From Halodurantibacterium flavum (GTDB lineage Bacteria > Pseudomonadota > Alphaproteobacteria > Rhodobacterales > Rhodobacteraceae), in assembly GCF_042681825.1 (NCBI RefSeq), contig NZ_JBHUGH010000037.1, forward strand, positions 1 to 64,000: a DNA stretch of 64,000 nucleotides, in the 5' to 3' direction. Every line of letters begins with the position of its first letter. The stretch's first letter is position 1. Made by a program: the position numbers and the translations under genes. This document shows, piece by piece, positions 24,859 through 33,788 of this stretch. The notes under the pieces are model-generated. The model was not told the DNA's origin. It made no database searches and was given only the letters and a program-made list of their open reading frames with translations.

Positions 24859-27554
24859 TGGTGGCCTTCAACATCCTTGTCCTCGTCTGCCTCGCCTATG
24901 TGGCGTTGCTGTTCCTCGTGGCCTTTCTGGTGGAACGACGGGCGGAGGCGGCGCGGATCGGCTGGTTGCGGTCCTCGGTGATCTATACGCTGTCGCTCTC
25001 GATCTACTGCACCGCCTGGACCTTTTACGGCGCGGTCGGCTATGCGGTGCGGTCGGGGCTGGAATTCCTGACGATCTATCTTGGCCCCACGATCGTCTTT
25101 GTCGGCTGGTGGTGGGTCCTGCGCAAGATGGTGCGGATCGGCCGCATCCATCGCGTGACCTCCATCGCCGACCTGATTTCAGCGCGATACGGGAAATCGA
25201 ACCTGCTGGGTGTGATCGTGACGGTTCTCGCCGTGGTAGGGATCACGCCCTATATAGCGCTGCAGCTGCAATCCGTCACCCTGTCATTCGCGGTCTTCGC
25301 GGCGGAAACGCCGGAATGGGCGCCCGCGGATGTGAACGCGACGGCGGTCTGGGTGGCGGGGGGGCTTGCGCTTTTCACCATCCTCTTTGGGACGCGCAAC
25401 CTCGATTCCAACGAACAGCATCACGGGGTGGTCATTGCCATCGCGGTCGAGGCGGTCGTCAAGCTCATCGCACTGCTCGCGGTGGGGGTTTTCGTCGTCT
25501 GGGCAATCGGCGGCGGTCCGCTGGAAATGGCCCGGCGGATCGAGGCCTCGGCCCTCTCGGACTGGTCGCCCGCCCCCGGACGCTGGGCGGCACTGACCTT
25601 CCTGTCCGGGGCTGCGATCCTGACGCTGCCGCGCATGTTTCAGGTGATGGTGGTCGAGAACTCGGACGAACGGCATCTTGCGACGGCGAGCTGGGCCTTC
25701 CCGCTCTATCTCTTCCTCATGAGCCTTTTCGTCATCCCGATCGCGGTGGTCGGGCTGGAGGTGCTGCCAGAGGGCACGAACCCGGATCTCTTCGTGCTGA
25801 CCCTGCCGCTGGCGCTGGATCGCGGCGGTCTGGCGATGCTGGCGTTCCTGGGCGGGTTTTCCTCGGCCACGTCGATGGTGATCGTGGCGGCCATCGCGCT
25901 TTCGACCATGGTCTCGAACCATATCGTGATGCCGCTCTGGCTCTCCCTTGCCCGGCGGCAGGGGGGCGCGGGCGATGTGCGCAGGCTCGTGCTGCTGGCG
26001 CGGCGGGTTTCCATCGCGGCGGTGCTGGCGCTCGGCTATGCGTATTACCGCATCACCGGCGGGTCAGAGGCGCTGGCCTCCATCGGGCTGATCGCCTTTC
26101 TGGGGCTGGCGCAGATCCTGCCGGCGCTGATCGGCGGCATCTTCTGGCGTGGGGCGACGCGGGTCGGGGCGGCGGCGGGGCTCGGCGTGGGATTCCTGCT
26201 GTGGCTCTACACGCTTTTCCTGCCGAGCTTTGGCCCCGATGTGGTGTTTTCCGCGGCGTTGCTTGCCGATGGCCCGGCCGGGCTTGGCTGGCTGCGGCCC
26301 CGGGCTCTTCTGGGGCTCGACGGGCTGGACCCGCTGCTCCACGCGATGTTCTGGAGCCTCTCGTTGAACGCGACGGCGTTTTTCCTCGTGTCGATCTTTT
26401 CCTTCCCCAGCCCGATCGAACGGGTGCAGGGCGCGCAATTCGTGAACGTGTTCGACCTCGATGCCGGCGCCCGAAGCTGGAGCCAGAGCGCCGCAGAGGC
26501 CGAAGACCTTCTGGTGATGGCGCAACGTATCCTCGGGCCCGATGCGGCGCAGTCGTTTTTCCAGGCCGAGGCCGAGGCGCAGGGCAAGGGCGGGCTCTTG
26601 CCCGACACGACGCCGGAATTCCTCGGCCGGCTGGAACGTCAGTTGGCGGGATCGGTCGGGTCGGCCACGGCGCATGCGATGGTGGGGCAGATCGTGGGGG
26701 GTGCCCTTGTTTCCGTCGAGGATCTGATGGCGGTCGCGAACGAAACCGCGCAGATCATGGAATATTCCAGCCAGCTGGAGGCCAAGTCCGAGGAACTGAC
26801 CCGCACCGCCCGCCAACTGCGCGAGGCGAATGAGAAGCTGACGGAGCTTTCGGTGCAGAAGGACGCGTTTCTGTCGCAGATCAGCCATGAATTGCGCACG
26901 CCGATGACTTCGATCCGGGCGTTTTCGGAGATCCTGCGCGACGGGGCGGCGACCGACGATGAGGCACGGCTGAAATTCGCGGGCATCATCCACGAAGAGG
27001 CGATCCGCCTGACGCGCCTGCTCGACGACCTTCTGGATCTGAGCGTTCTGGAACACGGTCAGGTCCAGCTGGATCATGAGACGGTGAATGTCCGCTCGCT
27101 GCTTGACCGCGCGCTGATGGCCTCGGCCTCGGCGCCGGGGCGTGAATTCGTGATCGACCGCGACCCGGCCACCGAGAATGTGCTGGTGACCACCGATCCG
27201 GGGCGGCTGGCGCAGGTGTTCATCAACGTGATTTCCAACGCGCGGAAATATTGCGACGCGCCGCAGCCGCGGCTCAGCATCCGGGTGCGCGAGCGGCGCG
27301 GGCAGGTTCGGGTCGATTTCACCGATAACGGGTCGGGCATCCCCAAGAAAAGCCAGGCGCTCATCTTCGAGAAATTCGCGCGGCTGACCGACACGACCAA
27401 GGCAGGCGGCGCGGGTCTTGGCCTTGCGATCTGCCGCGAGATCATGCGCAAGCTGGGCGGAGAGATCACCTATGTACCCGGACAGGGCGGCGCCTCGTTC
27501 CGCGTCAGCCTGCCCGCGCGCGCCGCATCGCACAGGCGGGCCGAGGCGCGCTAA
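24858..27554 (+). CDS. SLC5 (sodium:solute symporter)-like histidine kinase, CbrA type
   Basis: The 898-residue protein fuses an N-terminal polytopic domain of about 13 helices resembling SLC5/PutP transporters (residues 1 to about 510) with a coiled linker and a kinase. The linker begins after NETAQIMEYSSQLEAKSEEL. The DHp H-box is SHELRTPMTSIR with His677. The ATPase domain has the N-box VFINVISNARKY, G1 DNGSGIPKKS and G2 GAGLGLAI. There is no C-terminal receiver; the separate CheY-like protein two genes upstream is the obvious partner. In the related CbrA protein the transporter part senses or imports an amino acid; the ligand here is unknown. Confidence 0.93.
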   Translation: MVAFNILVLVCLAYVALLFLVAFLVERRAEAARIGWLRSSVIYTLSLSIYCTAWTFYGAVGYAVRSGLEFLTIYLGPTIVFVGWWWVLRKMVRIGRIHRVTSIADLISARYGKSNLLGVIVTVLAVVGITPYIALQLQSVTLSFAVFAAETPEWAPADVNATAVWVAGGLALFTILFGTRNLDSNEQHHGVVIAIAVEAVVKLIALLAVGVFVVWAIGGGPLEMARRIEASALSDWSPAPGRWAALTFLSGAAILTLPRMFQVMVVENSDERHLATASWAFPLYLFLMSLFVIPIAVVGLEVLPEGTNPDLFVLTLPLALDRGGLAMLAFLGGFSSATSMVIVAAIALSTMVSNHIVMPLWLSLARRQGGAGDVRRLVLLARRVSIAAVLALGYAYYRITGGSEALASIGLIAFLGLAQILPALIGGIFWRGATRVGAAAGLGVGFLLWLYTLFLPSFGPDVVFSAALLADGPAGLGWLRPRALLGLDGLDPLLHAMFWSLSLNATAFFLVSIFSFPSPIERVQGAQFVNVFDLDAGARSWSQSAAEAEDLLVMAQRILGPDAAQSFFQAEAEAQGKGGLLPDTTPEFLGRLERQLAGSVGSATAHAMVGQIVGGALVSVEDLMAVANETAQIMEYSSQLEAKSEELTRTARQLREANEKLTELSVQKDAFLSQISHELRTPMTSIRAFSEILRDGAATDDEARLKFAGIIHEEAIRLTRLLDDLLDLSVLEHGQVQLDHETVNVRSLLDRALMASASAPGREFVIDRDPATENVLVTTDPGRLAQVFINVISNARKYCDAPQPRLSIRVRERRGQVRVDFTDNGSGIPKKSQALIFEKFARLTDTTKAGGAGLGLAICREIMRKLGGEITYVPGQGGASFRVSLPARAASHRRAEAR

Positions 27555-27624
27555 CCTTTTCATAACCCATCTGCGCGATGCTTTGTCCCGGCTGGGCAGA
27601 AACGGCTGCAGAAGGGGCATCATC

Positions 27625-28722
27625 ATGCTGGATCAACAGATGATTTCGGTTCTCAGGCGCAAGACCGAGGCCATGCGCGCAAGGCCGGAGGCGCAGCCGT
27701 CGACGCCGCCGCGGGTCTTTGCGCTGGCGCTGGGTCGGGCGGCGCGGCAGGTGCTGCAACTCGATCTCTTCGTCACGGGCGTCGCCGCCGATCTGGTCAC
27801 GCAGGCGGAGCTTCTGGAAATGCCCGAGGCCCTGTCCCTCGTCACCGTGCTGGAGGGGCCGCGCGACGCGCTTGGCATGATCGCGATTTCTCCGCCGGTT
27901 CTGGCCGGGCTGATCGAGATGCAGACCACGGGCCGGATCTCGGGGGGCGAGGCGCCGCCGCGCAAACCGACCCGCACCGATGCCGTGATGACCGCGACCT
28001 TCATCGACATGGTTCTGCAAGGATTGGAGCAGGATCTTTCCGGCTCTCCGGATGAAATCTGGGCCGGCGGTTTCCGCTATGCCTCTTTCCTCGCCGATAC
28101 CCGGCCCCTGTCGCTGATCCTCGACGATGCGCCGATGCGGATCATGCGGGCCGATGTCGAACTGGGCGCGGGCGCGCGGGCAGGCTCGATCCTGCTCGCG
28201 CTGCCGGCGCAGGGGCGGGGCGTCCTGCGCAAGCCGCTGCGCGACGGGGCGGCGCGCGCGCAGTTGGCCCGCGAAGATGCGCGGACCTGGTCCGGTGCCA
28301 TCACCCGCGCGGTCATGGCAGCCCCGGCCGAGGTTGAGGCCGTGCTCCACCGTCTGACCTTGCCGCTTTCCGCCGTCATGTCCTTTGCCCCCGGCACGGT
28401 CATTCCGCTGCCCGAGGATGTGTTGGACCGGGTTCAGTTGCAGGGGCCGGGCGGCGCGCCGCTGCCTGCCTCGACCGGGCAACTGGGCGCGCATCGCGGG
28501 TTCCGCGCGTTCCGCCTTGGCGCGCCCGAGCCCGAGGAGACCGCCCAGGGACTCGGCGGCCTTCAACTGGGCGACCTGTCTTCGGCCCAGCTTCCGGGGG
28601 CTCAGGTCGCGGCACCTCTTCCCCTGACCGACGGGTTCGGCATTGATCCTGACGACGGAGAGGATTTTCCCCGCCTCGCCCCGCTGATCGGCGACCCCCT
28701 GCTGAGCGGCGGGCCAGTCTGA
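27625..28722 (+). CDS. FliM/FliN-family C-ring-like protein
   Basis: The 365-residue protein starts MLDQQMISVLRRKTEAMRAR; AGAAGGGG stands upstream of the ATG. The middle section (VTVLEGPRDALGMIAISPPV, then GGEAPPRKPTRTDAVM) resembles the FliM middle domain. The later section (VEAVLHRLTLPLSAVMSFAPG, then VIPLPEDVLDRV) is a SpoA/FliN-type domain. I see no N-terminal CheY-binding motif of classic FliM. The last 70 residues are Pro/Gly/Asp-rich and unlike FliM. No flagellar gene is nearby; it lies 70 bases after the SLC5-kinase and in front of ftsW. Confidence 0.75.
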   Translation: MLDQQMISVLRRKTEAMRARPEAQPSTPPRVFALALGRAARQVLQLDLFVTGVAADLVTQAELLEMPEALSLVTVLEGPRDALGMIAISPPVLAGLIEMQTTGRISGGEAPPRKPTRTDAVMTATFIDMVLQGLEQDLSGSPDEIWAGGFRYASFLADTRPLSLILDDAPMRIMRADVELGAGARAGSILLALPAQGRGVLRKPLRDGAARAQLAREDARTWSGAITRAVMAAPAEVEAVLHRLTLPLSAVMSFAPGTVIPLPEDVLDRVQLQGPGGAPLPASTGQLGAHRGFRAFRLGAPEPEETAQGLGGLQLGDLSSAQLPGAQVAAPLPLTDGFGIDPDDGEDFPRLAPLIGDPLLSGGPV

Positions 28723-28751
28723 TCCGCAGTCTGATCCACCATCTGATCCGC
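28716..28751. repeat. Three 12-base tandem repeats across the stop of the FliM-like gene
   Basis: AGTCTGATCCGC, AGTCTGATCCAC and CATCTGATCCGC follow each other without gap. The first contains the TGA stop (28720-28722). The repeats each contain CTGATCC, so a slippage event would add or remove whole copies after the stop without changing the protein. Confidence 0.8.
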
Positions 28752-28886
28752 CGCCTCGATTGTGATCCTGCCGCGCCGTTTTCCCTTGCCATCGCATCTG
28801 GCGCGGGCGTCTCTTTCGCGCTAGACTCCCGCCCGAGACCCGGAAAAACGGGCGAAACGAGGCAGACAGGCAGAAAAGGCAGAACC

Positions 28887-30053
28887 ATGACGGAAATGGT
28901 CTATGGTGCCGTGCCGGCGAGACCGGGTGAACCGGTCATCCCGCGGTGGTGGCGCACGGTGGATAAGTGGACGCTGTGCTGCATCCTGCTGCTGTTCGGG
29001 GTGGGGCTGTTGTTGGGGCTCGCCTCTTCTCCGCCGCTTGCGACCCGCAACGGGCTCGATCCCTTCTACTATGTGCAGCGGCAAGCCTTCTTTGGCGGCA
29101 TGGCGCTGATTGCGATGCTCTTCACCTCGATGCTGTCGCCGTCCCAGATCCGGCGGATCGGCGTGCTCGGGTTTCTTCTGTCCTTTGTCGCGCTCGCGTT
29201 TCTGCCGTTCCTCGGCACGGATTTCGGCAAAGGGGCGGTGCGTTGGTACTCGCTCGGCTTTGCATCGTTCCAGCCGTCGGAATTCCTCAAGCCGTTCTTC
29301 GCCGTTCTCGTCGCCTGGCTGATGGCGGCGAGCTTTGATCTGAACGGCCCGCCGGGGCGGCTCATTTCCTTTTTCGTCGCGATGGTGATCGTGGGCTTTC
29401 TGGTGCTTCAGCCAGACTTCGGACAGGGGGCGCTGGTGCTCTTTGGCTGGGGGGTCATGTATTTCGTGGCGGGCGCGCCGATGCTCCTGATCCTGATCAT
29501 CGGCGGCTTCGTGGGTTTCATCGGGCTGATGGCCTATAACAACTCCGAACATTTCGCGCGTCGGATCGACGGCTTCCTCTCGCCCGAGGTCGACCCGCGC
29601 ACGCAGCTCGGCTATGCCACCAACGCGATCCAGGAGGGCGGATTTTTCGGAGTCGGCGTCGGCGAGGGGCAGGTGAAATGGTCCCTGCCGGATGCGCATA
29701 CCGACTTCATCATCGCCGTCGCCGCCGAGGAATACGGCCTGATCCTCGTCCTCGCCATCATCCTGCTTTACAGCTGCATCACGGTGCGGTCGCTTCTGCG
29801 CCTGATGCGCGAACGCGACCCCTTCATCCGGCTTGCGGGGACCGGCCTCGCCTGCATGTTCGCGGTTCAGGCGATGATCAACATGGGCGTCGCGGTGCGG
29901 TTGCTGCCGGCCAAGGGGATGACGTTGCCCTTCGTGTCCTATGGCGGCTCGTCCCTGATCGCGGCCGGGATCGGGGTCGGGATGCTGCTGGCCTTCACGC
30001 GCACCCGTCCGCAGGGCGAGATCGGGGACATCCTGTTGCGGCGGGGGCGGTGA
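28887..30053 (+). CDS. ftsW: Peptidoglycan polymerase / division protein FtsW
   Basis: FtsW is the SEDS-family septal glycosyltransferase. The 388-residue protein has about ten membrane helices. Family features include the LGIDxF-type region (LGTDFGKGAVRWYSLG), FQPSEFLKP, LQPDFGQGALV and the C-terminal GMTLPFVSYGGSS. It leads the tightly packed cell-wall operon; its stop overlaps murG by one base. murD, which often precedes ftsW, is not here. Confidence 0.96.
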   Translation: MTEMVYGAVPARPGEPVIPRWWRTVDKWTLCCILLLFGVGLLLGLASSPPLATRNGLDPFYYVQRQAFFGGMALIAMLFTSMLSPSQIRRIGVLGFLLSFVALAFLPFLGTDFGKGAVRWYSLGFASFQPSEFLKPFFAVLVAWLMAASFDLNGPPGRLISFFVAMVIVGFLVLQPDFGQGALVLFGWGVMYFVAGAPMLLILIIGGFVGFIGLMAYNNSEHFARRIDGFLSPEVDPRTQLGYATNAIQEGGFFGVGVGEGQVKWSLPDAHTDFIIAVAAEEYGLILVLAIILLYSCITVRSLLRLMRERDPFIRLAGTGLACMFAVQAMINMGVAVRLLPAKGMTLPFVSYGGSSLIAAGIGVGMLLAFTRTRPQGEIGDILLRRGR

Positions 30054-31159
30054 TGGGGGACCAGCCGCTTCTCGTGATCGCGGCCGGGGGGACCGGCGGC
30101 CACATGTTCCCGGCCCAGGCGCTGGCCGAGGCGATGGTCCGGCGGGGCTGGCGCGTCAAGCTGTCCACCGATGCGCGGGGCGCGCGCTATGCCGGCGGGT
30201 TTCCGCATGTGGTCAAGGTCGAACAGGTGGCCAGCGCAACCTTTGCCCGGGGCGGGCCGCTCGCCAAGGCGGCGGTGCCCTTGCGCCTGCTGGCCGGGAT
30301 GGGCGGGGCGCTGACGCAGTTCCTGCGCGACCGGCCGCGTGTCGTCGTGGGCTTCGGCGGCTATCCGTCGATCCCGGCGCTGTCGGCGGCGATCCTGCTG
30401 CGGCTGCCGCGCATGATCCACGAACAGAACGGGGTGCTGGGGCAGGTCAACCGGCGGCTTGCGGGGCGGGTCGATGCGATTGCCTGCGGCACCTGGCCCA
30501 CCGATCTGCCCGCCGGGGTCGAGGGGACGCATACCGGCAATCCGGTCCGCGCCGCCGTTCTGGAACGCGCCGGTGCGCCCTATATCCCGCCCGGCGATTA
30601 TCCCATGAGCCTTCTGGTCTTCGGTGGCAGTCAGGGCGCGCGCATCCTGTCGGACGTGGTCCCGGCCGCGGTCGCGGCGCTACCGCAGGACCTGCGCGAC
30701 CGCCTGCGCGTGGCGCAACAGGCCCGCCCCGAGGATCTGGAGCGTGTGCGCGCCGCCTATGCTGCGGCCGATATCGCCGCCGAGGTCGAACCCTTTTTCG
30801 CCGACATCCCCCGCCGGCTGAGCGAGGCGCAGCTTGTGATCTCGCGCGCGGGGGCCTCTTCGATCGCGGATATCAGCATCGTGGGGCGGCCTGCCATTCT
30901 GGTGCCCTTTGCGGGGGCTGCGGCGGATCATCAGTCCGCGAATGCGCGTGGATTGGTTGACGCGGGCGCCGCAATCCTGATACCCGAGGCCGCCTTGGCC
31001 CCGGACAGCCTTGGGGCGCAGATCGCCGGCGTGCTGAACGCGCCCGAGGCAGCAAAACAGATGGCGCGCAATGCGCTGGCTGCGGCGCGGCCCGATGCGA
31101 CGGACCGGCTGGTGGCCATGGTCTTGTCGCTTGCAACGACAGAACGGAAACGGACATGA
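30053..31159 (+). CDS. murG: Lipid II synthase MurG
   Basis: MurG adds GlcNAc to lipid I at the inner face of the membrane. It begins MGDQPLLVIAAGGTGGHMFPA, the diagnostic glycine-rich loop, and has the second-domain motifs GGSQGARILS and SRAGASSIADI. Length is 368. The ATG at 30053 shares a base with the ftsW stop, and the longer upstream ORF is an out-of-family extension. Confidence 0.97.
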   Translation: MGDQPLLVIAAGGTGGHMFPAQALAEAMVRRGWRVKLSTDARGARYAGGFPHVVKVEQVASATFARGGPLAKAAVPLRLLAGMGGALTQFLRDRPRVVVGFGGYPSIPALSAAILLRLPRMIHEQNGVLGQVNRRLAGRVDAIACGTWPTDLPAGVEGTHTGNPVRAAVLERAGAPYIPPGDYPMSLLVFGGSQGARILSDVVPAAVAALPQDLRDRLRVAQQARPEDLERVRAAYAAADIAAEVEPFFADIPRRLSEAQLVISRAGASSIADISIVGRPAILVPFAGAAADHQSANARGLVDAGAAILIPEAALAPDSLGAQIAGVLNAPEAAKQMARNALAAARPDATDRLVAMVLSLATTERKRT

Positions 31160-32568
31160 ACGCGGCAACGAAACTTCCCGGCGAACTTGGCGCCATCCAT
31201 TTTGTCGGCATCGGCGGCATCGGCATGTCCGGCATCGCCGAGGTGCTGATGACGCTGGGCTACCGTGTTCAGGGGTCCGACCTGCGCGAAAGCGCGATCA
31301 CCAGGCGGCTGGAGGAGCTGGGCGCCCGCGTCTTCATCGGCCAGCGGGCCGAGAATGTGGCCGATGCCGAGGTCGTCGTCATTTCCTCGGCCATCCGCAA
31401 GGGGAACCCCGAGCTTGAAGAGGCGCGGCTGCGTGGCCTTCCGGTCGTCCGCCGGGCCGAGATGCTGGCCGAGTTGATGCGGCTGCGGTCGAACATCGCC
31501 ATCGCCGGCACCCATGGCAAGACGACCACCACCACGATGGTCGCGACGCTGCTCGACAAGGGCGGGTTCGATCCGACTGTCATCAATGGCGGGATCATCC
31601 ACGCCTATGGGTCGAACGCGCGGGCCGGCGCGGGCGAATGGATGGTGGTCGAGGCGGATGAAAGCGATGGCAGCTTCAACCGCTTGCCCGCCACAATCGC
31701 CATCGTCACCAATATCGACCCGGAGCATATGGAGCATTGGGGCAGCTTCGAGGCGCTGCGCAAGGGGTTCCTCGATTTCGTCTCGAACATCCCGTTCTAC
31801 GGCATCGCCGTCTGCTGCACCGATCATCCGGAGGTTCAGGCCCTTGTCGGGCGCGTGACCGACCGGCGCGTCGTCACCTTCGGCTTCAATGCGCAGGCCG
31901 ATGTGCGCGCGATCAACCTGACCTATGAAAACGGTGTCGCGCATTTCGACGTGGCCTTGCAGCAGGAAGATCAGGTGATCGAGGGCTGCACCCTGCCGAT
32001 GCCGGGCGACCACAACGTCTCGAACGCGCTGTCGGCCATTGCAGTGGCCCGTCATCTGGGCATGAAGAAGGATGAAATCCGCGCGGCGCTGGCCGGTTTC
32101 GCGGGGGTCAACCGCCGCTTCACCAAGGTGGCCGAGGTGGACGGCGTCACGATCATCGATGATTACGGCCACCATCCGGTGGAAATCGCCGCCGTCCTGC
32201 GCGCGGCGCGGCAGTCGAGCAAGGGGCGCATCATCGCGGTCCACCAGCCGCATCGCTATTCGCGGCTCTCAAGCCTCTTTGAGGATTTCTGCACCTGCTT
32301 CAACGAGGCCGATGTGGTGGCTATTGCCGAGGTCTATGCCGCCGGCGAAGACCCGATCCCGGGCGCGAGCCGCGACGATCTGGTGACGGGCCTCATCCAG
32401 CACGGACACCGCCACGCGCGCGCGCTGATGTCCGAGGATGACCTGCTGCGGCTGGTGCGGGAACAGGCCCGCGCGGGTGACATGGTCGTCTGTCTGGGCG
32501 CGGGCACGATATCGGCCTGGGCGAATGCGCTGCCCGCGCGGCTGACCCGGAAGGAGGCCGTGGCGTGA
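31156..32568 (+). CDS. murC: UDP-N-acetylmuramate--L-alanine ligase
   Basis: MurC adds L-Ala to UDP-MurNAc. The N-terminal UDP-binding domain has VGIGGIGMSGIAEVL, the ATP site is GTHGKTTTTTMVA, and the central region reads VEADESDGSF and TNIDPEHMEH. Length is 470. It overlaps murG by four bases (ATGA) and the DUF2484 gene by four (GTGA). Confidence 0.97.
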   Translation: MNAATKLPGELGAIHFVGIGGIGMSGIAEVLMTLGYRVQGSDLRESAITRRLEELGARVFIGQRAENVADAEVVVISSAIRKGNPELEEARLRGLPVVRRAEMLAELMRLRSNIAIAGTHGKTTTTTMVATLLDKGGFDPTVINGGIIHAYGSNARAGAGEWMVVEADESDGSFNRLPATIAIVTNIDPEHMEHWGSFEALRKGFLDFVSNIPFYGIAVCCTDHPEVQALVGRVTDRRVVTFGFNAQADVRAINLTYENGVAHFDVALQQEDQVIEGCTLPMPGDHNVSNALSAIAVARHLGMKKDEIRAALAGFAGVNRRFTKVAEVDGVTIIDDYGHHPVEIAAVLRAARQSSKGRIIAVHQPHRYSRLSSLFEDFCTCFNEADVVAIAEVYAAGEDPIPGASRDDLVTGLIQHGHRHARALMSEDDLLRLVREQARAGDMVVCLGAGTISAWANALPARLTRKEAVA

Positions 32569-32819
32569 GCGTGGCCGGGATGCTCGTGATCCTCTGGGTT
32601 CTGTTGGCGGCGCTGCTGGCGGTGTCGCCGGCGCGGCGTTGGGCGGGGGTGGCGGTGTGGGTGCTGCTGGCCTTCGGCATCCCGCTTCTGGGGCTTGTGA
32701 CCTGGGAACACGGGCCTGTCGCCGGAAGCCTGCTGTTCGTGCTGGGCATCCTGCTCTTGTCCTGGCCGCGGATGCCGGTCTCGCGCAGGGTGCAGCGCTG
32801 GCTGTGGCGGGCGCAATGA
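32565..32819 (+). CDS. DUF2484 family membrane protein
   Basis: The 84-residue protein has two or three hydrophobic segments and ends with a basic tail (RMPVSRRVQRWLWRAQ). It starts at GTG (32565), with AAGGAGG just upstream and a 4-base overlap with murC. Small proteins of this family are found between murC and murB in Rhodobacteraceae; their function is unknown. The tight coupling suggests a cell-envelope role. Confidence 0.8.
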   Translation: MSVAGMLVILWVLLAALLAVSPARRWAGVAVWVLLAFGIPLLGLVTWEHGPVAGSLLFVLGILLLSWPRMPVSRRVQRWLWRAQ

Positions 32820-33739
32820 CGCTGCCTGCGGTGCGGGGCACGCTGACGCCGGGGCGGGCGCTCGCCGATCTCACCTGGCTGCGCGTGGGCGGGCCTGCGG
32901 ACTGGCTGTTCCAGCCCGCGGATGAGGCTGATCTGGCGCAGTTTCTGGCAGCCTTGCCGCCCGATCAGCCGGTCTTTCCGATGGGCGTGGGGTCGAACCT
33001 GATCGTGCGCGACGGCGGGTTGCGCGCCGTCGTCATCCGGCTCGGGCGCGGCTTTAACGGCATCGAGATCGAGGGCGACCACGTGACCGCCGGGGCGGCC
33101 GCGCTCGACGCGCATGTGGCGCGGCGGGCGGCTCAGGCCGGGCTCGACCTTACGTTCCTGCGCACCATCCCGGGTTCGGTCGGCGGAGCGGTCCGCATGA
33201 ATGCGGGCTGCTACGGCACCTATACGGCGGACCGGCTCGTCTCGGTCCGGATGGTGCTGCGCGACGGGCGGCTGGAGGAACGGGCGGCGGAAACGCTGAA
33301 CCTGCGTTACCGGCAAAGCGATCTGCCCGAAGGCGCCGTGATCGTCGCCGCCACCTTCCGCGCCCCGGCCGGTGATCCGGAGGCGCTTGAGCGGAAAATG
33401 GCCGATCAGCTGGCGCGTCGGGATGCGACCCAGCCGGTCAAGGACCGCAGCGCGGGCTCGACCTTTCGTAACCCGGCCGGCTATTCCTCGACCGGCGAGG
33501 CGGACGATACCCATGATTTGAAGGCGTGGAAGCTGATCGACGCGGCGGGATTGCGCGGCCACAGGCTGGGCGGCGCGCAGATGTCGGAGAAACACCCGAA
33601 TTTCCTGATCAACACCGGCACTGCCACTGCCGCCGAGCTGGAGGCGCTGGGGGAGGAAGTGCGAAAAAGGGTGTTCCAAACCGCCGGGATTCCGCTAGAG
33701 TGGGAAATCATGCGGGTGGGTGAACCACTTGCCGAATAA
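32816..33739 (+). CDS. murB: UDP-N-acetylenolpyruvoylglucosamine reductase
   Basis: MurB is the FAD enzyme that forms UDP-MurNAc. The FAD-binding stretch FPMGVGSNLIVRDGG, the IPGSVGGAVRMNAGCYG motif and the late HPNFLINTG are visible. Length is 307. The ATG at 32816 overlaps the preceding stop by four bases. The order murC-DUF2484-murB-ddl is that of related Alphaproteobacteria. Confidence 0.96.
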   Translation: MTLPAVRGTLTPGRALADLTWLRVGGPADWLFQPADEADLAQFLAALPPDQPVFPMGVGSNLIVRDGGLRAVVIRLGRGFNGIEIEGDHVTAGAAALDAHVARRAAQAGLDLTFLRTIPGSVGGAVRMNAGCYGTYTADRLVSVRMVLRDGRLEERAAETLNLRYRQSDLPEGAVIVAATFRAPAGDPEALERKMADQLARRDATQPVKDRSAGSTFRNPAGYSSTGEADDTHDLKAWKLIDAAGLRGHRLGGAQMSEKHPNFLINTGTATAAELEALGEEVRKRVFQTAGIPLEWEIMRVGEPLAE

Positions 33740-33788
33740 CAAGATGCGATAACAAGGGCCGCAAAGGTCCAGAGGGCATGAGGGCGGT

